DNA of 64,000 nt from contig NZ_JACMYC010000004.1 of NCBI RefSeq assembly GCF_014266025.1, forward strand, positions 372,001 through 436,000, in the 5' to 3' direction. This document shows, in pieces, positions 58,856-64,000 of the stretch. The stretch comes from Nocardioides deserti (GTDB lineage: Bacteria; Actinomycetota; Actinomycetes; Propionibacteriales; Nocardioidaceae). Below the pieces are notes generated by a model. The model was not told the DNA's origin. It saw nothing but the letters and a program-made list of their open reading frames with translations, and searched no databases. The number at the start of each line of letters is the position of its first letter. Within the stretch, counting starts at the first letter, position 1. A program made the translations under genes and the position numbers.

Positions 58856-59180
58856 GCCGCACCTCCCGGTTCGTCGGACGGAGCGCACTTGCCCGGCCGG
58901 AGGTGGGACGAAACGCGGTGGTGGCGTCCCCGTGAGTCGGTCGCCTTCCTCGGCGGCGGGGAGGCGGGGCGGACCCTGGCGACGCGCTCGGGGCCCACGA
59001 GGTGCTCGTGCTCGCCCACCGGGATCTCCCGGACCCTCCGCTGGCCGGTAGGCGGACCGTCCGAGGTGCTGTCGGGGGGTTTGCGACGGGCCGCTGGCCG
59101 GAGGTCTATCGTCCTCGACGGCGCTTGGTGCCAACGGCGGTGGCTGGGCCGCTGACTCCGATGGTTGAAGGGCAATCGTC
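58856..59180. other. 325-base gap between divergent membrane protein and Trk genes
   Basis: It should hold promoters for both flanking genes. A GAAGGG ribosome site precedes the TTG at 59181. I looked for a cyclic-di-AMP (ydaO-type) riboswitch expected before some potassium genes and could not recognise its conserved core. No gene supported. Confidence 0.4.
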
Positions 59181-60557
59181 TTGACGCGACGCGGGGGTCG
59201 GGTGTCTGCGCCGACTGCCGGGCAGGGCGGGCGTTTCTCGCTGCACCCGGCGCAGGCGTTGGTCGCCGCGTTCGCTACCGCTGTGGCACTGGGAGCGGGC
59301 TTGTTGATGTTGCCGCTGTCCAGCACAGGGCCGGGCGGGACGTCGCTGCTGACCGCGTTGTTCACCTCCACCTCGGCCGTGTGTGTGACCGGCCTGGTGG
59401 TGGTCGACACCTCCACGCACTGGTCCGCATTCGGAGAGGGCGTCATCCTCGTCCTCATCCAGCTCGGCGGGCTGGGGATCATGACCTTCGCCTCCCTGCT
59501 CGGCTTGTTGGTCTGGCGTCGCCTCGGGCTGCGGTCGCGGCTGACCGCTGCGGCGGAGACCAAGGCCGTGGGGCTCGGCGACGTGCGGTCGGTCGTGCGG
59601 GGTGTGGTCATCACGAGCCTGGTCTTCGAGGCCATCACCGCCGCGCTCCTCGCTGCGCGGTTCGCCCTCGGGTACGACGAGCCCTGGGACCGCGCGGCAT
59701 ACCTCGGGCTGTTCCACGCCGTCTCGGCCTTCAACAATGCCGGTTTTGCGCTCTGGTCCGACAGCCTGACCCCGTTCGTCACTGACCCGTACATCTGCCT
59801 GCCCGTCGCGTTCGCAGTGATCGCCGGGGGCCTTGGGTTCCCCGTCTGGCTCGAGCTGCACAAACACGTTCGCCAGCCCCGCCGCTGGAGCATGCACACC
59901 CAGATGACCCTCGCCGCGACAGCCGGACTGCTGGTCGCCGGGGCGGTGTTCGTCACCGCCAATGAATGGAGCAACCCGGGCACGCTCGGAGCGCTCGACC
60001 CGCCCGGTCGACTGCTCGCAGGTTTCTTCCACGGCGTGATGCCTCGGACAGCGGGGTTCAACAGCGTCGACTACGGTGCGATGCGAGACGGCACACTGCT
60101 GGCCACGGAGATCCTCATGTTCATCGGGGGAGGTTCCGCCGGGACCGCCGGGGGGATCAAGGTCACGACCTTCGTCCTGTTGTTTCTCGTCATCTGGGCC
60201 GAGGTGCGCGGCGACCGCGACGTCGAGGCGTTCGAGCGGCGCATCGGTGACCGCACGATCCGTCAGGCGCTCACCATCGCGCTCCTCGGCGTCGCCGCCG
60301 TCGTGGCCTCGACCCTCGTGCTGCTCGAAGTGAGCGAGCAGACCACCGAGGCGGTGCTGTTCGAGGCCGTCTCCGCCTTCGCCACCGTGGGCCTGTCCAC
60401 AGGCATCACCGCGGACCTGCCTGCTTCCGGCCAGCTCGTCCTCACCGCGCTCATGTTCTTGGGGCGACTCGGTCCCATCACGCTGGTCTCAGCGCTCGCC
60501 CTCCGCGAACGTCCGACCTTGCACCGTCTCCCGGAAGGACGACCCATCATTGGCTAG
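59181..60557 (+). CDS. Potassium channel subunit TrkH/KtrB
   Basis: 458 residues, TTG start. Selectivity-filter-like turns of the four repeats: TSTSAVCVTGLVV, SAFNNAGFALW, MPRTAGFNSVD and SAFATVGLSTGI, each with the conserved Gly after the pore helix. It forms the membrane channel of a K+ uptake system gated by the cytoplasmic subunit encoded next. It overlaps that gene by eight bases. Short length and repeat pattern favour KtrB over TrkH. Base use in 59.2-61.2 kb looks slightly less GC-extreme than neighbours. Confidence 0.92.
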   Translation: MTRRGGRVSAPTAGQGGRFSLHPAQALVAAFATAVALGAGLLMLPLSSTGPGGTSLLTALFTSTSAVCVTGLVVVDTSTHWSAFGEGVILVLIQLGGLGIMTFASLLGLLVWRRLGLRSRLTAAAETKAVGLGDVRSVVRGVVITSLVFEAITAALLAARFALGYDEPWDRAAYLGLFHAVSAFNNAGFALWSDSLTPFVTDPYICLPVAFAVIAGGLGFPVWLELHKHVRQPRRWSMHTQMTLAATAGLLVAGAVFVTANEWSNPGTLGALDPPGRLLAGFFHGVMPRTAGFNSVDYGAMRDGTLLATEILMFIGGGSAGTAGGIKVTTFVLLFLVIWAEVRGDRDVEAFERRIGDRTIRQALTIALLGVAAVVASTLVLLEVSEQTTEAVLFEAVSAFATVGLSTGITADLPASGQLVLTALMFLGRLGPITLVSALALRERPTLHRLPEGRPIIG

Positions 60558-61221
60558 GAAGTCGAACGGCGGCGTCGCCGTACTCGGTCTCGGCCGGTTC
60601 GGACGCTCCCTCGCCCTCGAGCTCGCCAGCGACGACGTCGAGGTCCTCGGCGTGGACGCCGACCCGCGCATCGTCCAGTCCCTCGCCGGACGCCTCACCC
60701 ACGTCGTCGAGTCCGACACCACTGACGAGGACGCCATGCGCCAGCTCGGCATCGCTGACCTCGACATCGTCGTCGTCGGTGTCGGCAACGACCTCGAGTC
60801 CAGCATCCTCACCGCGTCGGTCGCCATCAACCTCGGCGTCCCGGACGTGTGGGCCAAGGCCATCAGCGGCGCCCACGCCCGCATCCTGTCCCAGATCGGC
60901 GTCCACCACGTAGTACGCCCCGAGCACGACATGGGCAGGCGTGTCGCCCACCTCGTGCGCGGCGGCATGGCCGAGTACATCGAGTTCGACGACGGCTACG
61001 CCTTCGCGAAGACGACACCCCCGCCCGCCTTGCTCAACCGCAGCCTCGCCGGCTACGGGGTCCGGCAGCAGTACGGCGTCACCGTCGTCGGCGTCAAGAG
61101 CGCCGACGGAGAGTTCACCTACGCCACCGCAAGCACCGTCCTCCGATCCGGCGACCACATCATCGTCTCCGGACCCCGCGACCGCGTCGAGGCATTCAGC
61201 CGCCTCACCACCACGCGGTGA
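60550..61221 (+). CDS. Potassium channel gating subunit TrkA/KtrA (RCK)
   Basis: 223 residues, TTG start inside the end of the channel gene. RCK_N domain: VAVLGLGRFGRSLALELA (nucleotide loop), VDADP, VVVGVGNDLESSILTA. RCK_C domain from about 145: YGVRQQYGVTVVGVKS and SGDHIIVSGPRDRVEAFSR. It binds ATP/ADP or NAD(H), and cyclic-di-AMP in some relatives, to open the channel. Confidence 0.93.
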   Translation: MARKSNGGVAVLGLGRFGRSLALELASDDVEVLGVDADPRIVQSLAGRLTHVVESDTTDEDAMRQLGIADLDIVVVGVGNDLESSILTASVAINLGVPDVWAKAISGAHARILSQIGVHHVVRPEHDMGRRVAHLVRGGMAEYIEFDDGYAFAKTTPPPALLNRSLAGYGVRQQYGVTVVGVKSADGEFTYATASTVLRSGDHIIVSGPRDRVEAFSRLTTTR

Positions 61222-61484
61222 CACACCGGCCCAGGACCCGAGCCGCTGGGCGGCACGGAAGGACTAGAGGTTCGACCGTGTGCCAGGACGTCGACGGCGC
61301 CGCGAGACGCCCGCACGCGCGACGCGCCAGATCCTGCTGGGCTTCGTCCCTCGCCGGGCGGCAGCGCGGGCCGAGTGCGAGCGGAAGCGCCCGAGGATCG
61401 GCAGCGCTGGAAACACGTGCCATGGCAGGCAGGACAGCACGGCGGGCCGCCGCGAACCAACGCGGGTGCAGCGCTGGTGGTGGG

Positions 61485-61558
61485 CGCCCCCGGCAGGATT
61501 CGAACCTGCGACCGGCGGATTAGAAGGCCGCTGCTCTGTCCAGCTGAGCTACGGAGGC
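61485..61558 (-). tRNA. tRNA-Arg (anticodon TCT)
   Basis: Minus strand GCCTCCGTAGCTCAGCTGG start. The anticodon loop CTTCTAA gives TCT. The T arm is GCAGGTTCGAATCCTGC and the acceptor end CGGGGGC-G. CCA is not encoded. The last anticodon-stem pair (31:39) is C-T rather than paired. The 263 bases between the Trk genes and this tRNA hold nothing I can support. Confidence 0.92.
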
Positions 61559-61638
61559 GGGGGACCGAGAGCCTCGACGTCCGGCGTCGATCCGCCCCGA
61601 AGTATGCCGCACGGGGAGGGGCCCTCCCTCCTGCGCGG

Positions 61639-62208
61639 TCAGGGGCGGGCGGCGTCGACCACGAGGGCGGCCACCCTCCGCGCCGTCCCGGCCGACGGCG
61701 GTACGCCGTCGCGCAGCCGCATCGCCAGGTCGCCCGAGAACACCAGGGCGAGCGCGTCGGCCACCGCGTCCGCGCGCGGCCCGGCCACCGGCTCGGCGAG
61801 CCGGCGCAGGCGCGCGCGCAGCGACGCGGTCTCCTGCTCGACGGCTGCGGCGAGGACGGGCGGCGGGTCGGCGTACGCCGCCGCGGTGCCGAGGAAGGCG
61901 CACCACCGCGCCCCGGTCGCGCGGCCGCGGAAGTCGTCGAGCGCGTCGAACACCGCGAGCAGGCGGTCGCGGTCGGTGCGCGCGCGCTCGACGGACGCGT
62001 CCCAGACGTCGAGCCACTCGGCGTGCCGACGGTCGAGCGCCGCGGCGACGAGCGCCTCCTTGCTGCCGTAGGCGCGGTAGAGCGTCGCGGGGGAGACCCG
62101 CGCGTGCTCGAGGATCCGGTCGACCGGGGCCGTGGCGTCGCCCGCTGCGAAGACGACCTCGTCGGTCGCGTCGAGGAGTCGCGCGCGCGTGCTCTCCCGG
62201 GTGCTCAC
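61639..62208 (-). CDS. TetR-family repressor
   Basis: 189 residues, GTG. The HTH reads TRARLLDATDEVVFAAG and VSPATLYRAYGSKEALV. The C-terminal ligand domain has WCAFLGTAAAYAD, as in the broad TetR group with small hydrophobic ligands. It is divergent from an MFS transporter with only 23 bases between start codons, so it very likely represses that gene and itself. A TAGACT box seven bases upstream suggests a leaderless transcript. Confidence 0.9.
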   Translation of the reverse strand: MSTRESTRARLLDATDEVVFAAGDATAPVDRILEHARVSPATLYRAYGSKEALVAAALDRRHAEWLDVWDASVERARTDRDRLLAVFDALDDFRGRATGARWCAFLGTAAAYADPPPVLAAAVEQETASLRARLRRLAEPVAGPRADAVADALALVFSGDLAMRLRDGVPPSAGTARRVAALVVDAARP

Positions 62209-62215
62209 CAGGCCG

Positions 62216-62225
62216 AGTCTAGGCT
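62216..62225. promoter_or_regulatory. Overlapping divergent -10 boxes of the TetR/MFS pair
   Basis: AGTCTAGGCT contains TAGGCT on the plus strand (62220-62225, six bases before the MFS GTG) and TAGACT on the minus strand (62221-62216, seven bases before the TetR GTG). The two boxes share the central TA. Confidence 0.5.
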
Positions 62226-62231
62226 GGCGAA

Positions 62232-63434
62232 GTGAAACGATCGTTTTCGTTCGGGTCGCTGCGTGCGACGGCGCTCGTGGTGCTCGGCACGTGCCTGATC
62301 GCCGGGACCTACGGTCTCGTGCGGCTGGCCTACGGCCTGTTCCTGCCCGACATCCAGGCCTCGGTGCCGCTGGGCTCCGCCCTCGCGGGCTACGTGTCGT
62401 CCGGCGCGTCCGCGTCGTACTGCCTCGGCGCGGTGGTCGGCGTGGTCGCGGCCGACCGCCCCCGTCTGCTGGTCGTGGGGGCGTTCGCCACCGCGTCGGT
62501 CGGCGCGCTCGGCATGGCCCTGGCTCCCGGTGTGGGCCTCCTCGTCCCGGCGGTGGTGCTCGCCTCGGCCGGTGCCGGTCTCGCCTCGCCGGGGATGGTG
62601 GGCGTCGTCGCCCGTGGCTTCGACGCGGACCTGGTCGCCCGGGCGCAGGCGACCGTCAACTCCGGCACCGGGCCCGGGCTCGTCGGCGCGGGCGTGCTCG
62701 CGCTGGCCGTGCCGGACTGGCGGGCCGGGTTCGCGATCAGCGCGGCACTCACCGCCGCCGCGGGGATCGGCGTGCTGCTGCTCGACCGCGTGGGAACGGA
62801 CGTGGCGGGTGCCGACCCCGCCCCCCGTCGTACGTCGCCGGGCGGTCGGACGTGGTTGGGCGCGCTCGGACGCCCGCTCGCCGGGGCCCTCCTGCTCGGC
62901 GCGGCCTCGGCGACGGTGTGGACCTACGGTCGCTCGCACCTGGTGGGGGCCGGCGCGAGCGACACCGGGTCGGTGCTGGCCTGGGTCGCCCTCGGGCTCG
63001 GGGGAGCGGCGACGGTGGTGACCGCCGGCGCGCTGAGCGCCCGGCCCGCGCCCCGCGCCTGGATGCTCACGACCGTCGGGGTGGCCGTAGCGGTCGCGGG
63101 GCTCGCCGCACCCGGGTGGCTGCCGGGGGCCGTGCTCGCGTGCGCGATGTTCGGGTGGGCGTTCGTCGCGGCGACCTCCGCCCTCATCGCCTGGGTCGGT
63201 GAGCTCGCGCCGGGTCGTGCGGCCGCCGGCACCTCGGCCGTGTTCGTGGCCCTGGTGCTCGGTCAGGCGGCCGGGTCCGCCGCGGCCGGGGCCGTGGCCG
63301 ACGGGGTGGGGCTCGGCGCGGCGTTCGTGGGTGCGGGGGTGACGGCCCTCGCGGCGGCCGCGTGCGGCTGGGGTCGCCGGCCGGCGGTCGTCCCGGAGCC
63401 GTCGGACCGCGTGGCGGTCAGCGGGTCGCGCTGA
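62232..63434 (+). CDS. MFS transporter (YbfB/CynX-like), TetR-controlled
   Basis: 400 residues, GTG. Twelve hydrophobic segments: GTYGLVRLAYGLFLPD in helix 1, YVSSGASASYCLGAVVGVVAADRPR at helix 2 and loop, and a central polar linker (about 195-215). The compact length and first-helix pattern recall the YbfB/CynX type of MFS proteins. Its substrate, probably also the TetR ligand or related to it, is unknown. Its first codons encode the candidate operator. Confidence 0.85.
   Translation: MKRSFSFGSLRATALVVLGTCLIAGTYGLVRLAYGLFLPDIQASVPLGSALAGYVSSGASASYCLGAVVGVVAADRPRLLVVGAFATASVGALGMALAPGVGLLVPAVVLASAGAGLASPGMVGVVARGFDADLVARAQATVNSGTGPGLVGAGVLALAVPDWRAGFAISAALTAAAGIGVLLLDRVGTDVAGADPAPRRTSPGGRTWLGALGRPLAGALLLGAASATVWTYGRSHLVGAGASDTGSVLAWVALGLGGAATVVTAGALSARPAPRAWMLTTVGVAVAVAGLAAPGWLPGAVLACAMFGWAFVAATSALIAWVGELAPGRAAAGTSAVFVALVLGQAAGSAAAGAVADGVGLGAAFVGAGVTALAAAACGWGRRPAVVPEPSDRVAVSGSR
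62235..62246. promoter_or_regulatory. Perfect 12-bp palindrome, candidate TetR operator
   Basis: AAACGATCGTTT starts at the fourth base of the MFS gene and reads as Lys-Arg-Ser-Phe. A repressor bound here would cover the +1 region of a leaderless MFS transcript and sit close to the TetR promoter. Confidence 0.55.
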
Positions 63435-63459
63435 CCGCGCGGCCACTCCGGGTCCGGGG

Positions 63460-64000
63460 TCACTTCCAGACGACGCTCGCGAGGACGGAGTCGATGAGCT
63501 CTCGCTGCTCCGGGCCGGGGATCGTCGACGGCAGGTAGAACTCGATCTCGACGGCGACACCGTCGTACGGCGTCCCGAAGCTCGCGACGGACCGCCCCGC
63601 GCCCTTCGAGCCGGTGTGGTGGAACATCTCGACGCCGTTGACGTCCACGCGCGGCCGGACCTTCGGACCGGTCTCGTAGCCCCAGGTCTTCAGCGCAGCC
63701 TGCTCGTAGCCGTCCAGGTCCGTGCCGCTGGCGGCCTCGAAGAAGGTGAACGACATGTCCGCGCCGGTCGCGGGGTCGTAGCCGATGACGATCGTGTCGT
63801 CGCTGTTGACCTCGTCCAGCTCCCACTCGTCCGGGAGGTTGACGGTGACCACCTCGGACTCGACGACGGGCCCGGTGGCGGCCCCGGCCGCCGGTGCGGC
63901 GGACGTGGACGCCGAGGTCGACGCCGATGCGCTGGCCGACGGGCTGGTCGACGCGGTGTCGGCGGTCGAGGCAGCGGGCGTGCTCGGGTCGGCCGAGGAC
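63460..64000 (-). CDS. Exported (probable lipoprotein-like) protein, 5' part outside window
   Basis: The reading frame is open to the right edge. The visible part begins with a Ser/Thr/Ala-rich linker of about 50 residues (SADPSTPAASTADTAS and similar), typical of surface lipoproteins after the signal. A compact domain of about 130 residues (VTVNLPDEWELDEVNSDDTIVIGYDPATG and MSFTFFEAASG) follows, ending SVLASVVWK. I know of similar actinobacterial lipoproteins of unknown function. The start codon and signal peptide would lie beyond 64000. Confidence 0.7.
   Translation of the reverse strand, partial: SSADPSTPAASTADTASTSPSASASASTSASTSAAPAAGAATGPVVESEVVTVNLPDEWELDEVNSDDTIVIGYDPATGADMSFTFFEAASGTDLDGYEQAALKTWGYETGPKVRPRVDVNGVEMFHHTGSKGAGRSVASFGTPYDGVAVEIEFYLPSTIPGPEQRELIDSVLASVVWK

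Noticed and set aside
58856..59180. A cyclic-di-AMP (ydaO) riboswitch before the potassium transport genes.
   Set aside because: The GC-rich segments could form hairpins, but the conserved ydaO core sequences are not recognisable by eye. A covariance-model search would decide.
61222..61484. A coding region between the Trk genes and tRNA-Arg.
   Set aside because: Open frames exist, but they are Arg/Ala-rich, run into the tRNA sequence and lack start signals.
59160..61558. A Trk genomic island inserted at the 3' end of tRNA-Arg.
   Set aside because: The base use looks slightly different and the tRNA 3' end faces the locus. However, I found no direct repeat of the tRNA end on the far side, no integrase and no mobile genes.

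Overview
The window is very GC-rich, with strong G/C bias at third codon positions, frequent GTG starts (some TTG), genes packed with 4-base ATGA/GTGA overlaps, many leaderless-looking starts, F420-dependent and CDGSH proteins and three tRNAs (Lys-CTT, His-GTG, Arg-TCT). This suggests a chromosomal segment of a high-GC actinobacterium, most likely of the Nocardioidaceae (Nocardioides-like). The taxon is an inference; no rRNA or ribosomal protein gene is present. I see no prophage, CRISPR array or intact insertion sequence. The only clearly broken gene is an HNH/DUF222 endonuclease remnant.

Layout. 1-2.4 kb: end of an energy-coupling cobalt uptake operon (PDGLE protein, CbiQ, CbiO), then a DUF3618 protein and a GroES-like protein. 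2.5-8.4 kb: a secreted penicillin-acylase-family hydrolase, then a sortase with a probable surface-protein partner and another secreted protein. 8.5-15 kb: a light/stress signalling block, with a bacteriophytochrome fused to a PP2C/SpoIIE phosphatase, a STAS protein, an RsbW-like kinase and an MFS exporter in one direction, then a HAD phosphatase, a PPOX-fold protein and a second STAS protein. 15.1-16.5 kb: a tiny coupled ORF, a haem-oxygenase-like diiron protein and a CDGSH protein. 16.6-20 kb: methyltransferase, atypical LuxR regulator, SRPBCC protein and zinc alcohol dehydrogenase. 20.1-24.2 kb: four overlapping glycosyltransferase genes. 24-31 kb: redox enzymes, a Ser/Thr kinase, an alpha/beta hydrolase, tRNA-Lys and a phytoene-desaturase-like enzyme. 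30.7-35.4 kb: a MASE1-like/PAS histidine kinase, a second penicillin-acylase homologue and an IucB-like acetyltransferase. 35.5-36.5 kb: HNH remnant. 36.7-40.7 kb: a second LuxR regulator and a polyol/teichoic-acid-like operon. 40.9-49 kb: a small membrane protein, a NicO-type nickel/cobalt transporter with an exported partner, and a 2034-residue secreted LamG/metallophosphatase protein. 49-53 kb: tRNA-His, oligoribonuclease, adenosine deaminase, a third LuxR regulator and a CYP152-like P450. 53-58.2 kb: a sigma-B/F-type sigma factor behind a 1278-residue hub protein and a STAS protein. 58.5-64 kb: a small membrane protein, a Trk/Ktr potassium system, tRNA-Arg, a TetR/MFS divergent pair and the end of an exported protein.

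How it fits together. The unusual theme is partner-switching control of a general-stress sigma factor. One locus holds STAS, an all-in-one hub (PAS-GAF-histidine kinase-receiver-PAS-PP2C-RsbW-like ATPase) and the sigma factor. Forty kilobases away a red/far-red photoreceptor phosphatase sits with its own STAS and RsbW-like genes. Two of the three STAS proteins lack the usual phosphorylatable serine and the hub's RsbW-like domain lacks the usual N-box glutamate, so the wiring probably differs from the textbook RsbU/V/W scheme. Two recurrent start-proximal promoter-like boxes, TAGGNT-like and GGGNACCGG-like, occur in front of many genes here; the second may belong to the stress regulon.

Limits: all names come from reading translated motifs and neighbourhoods by eye. 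No homology search, structure prediction or promoter model was run.
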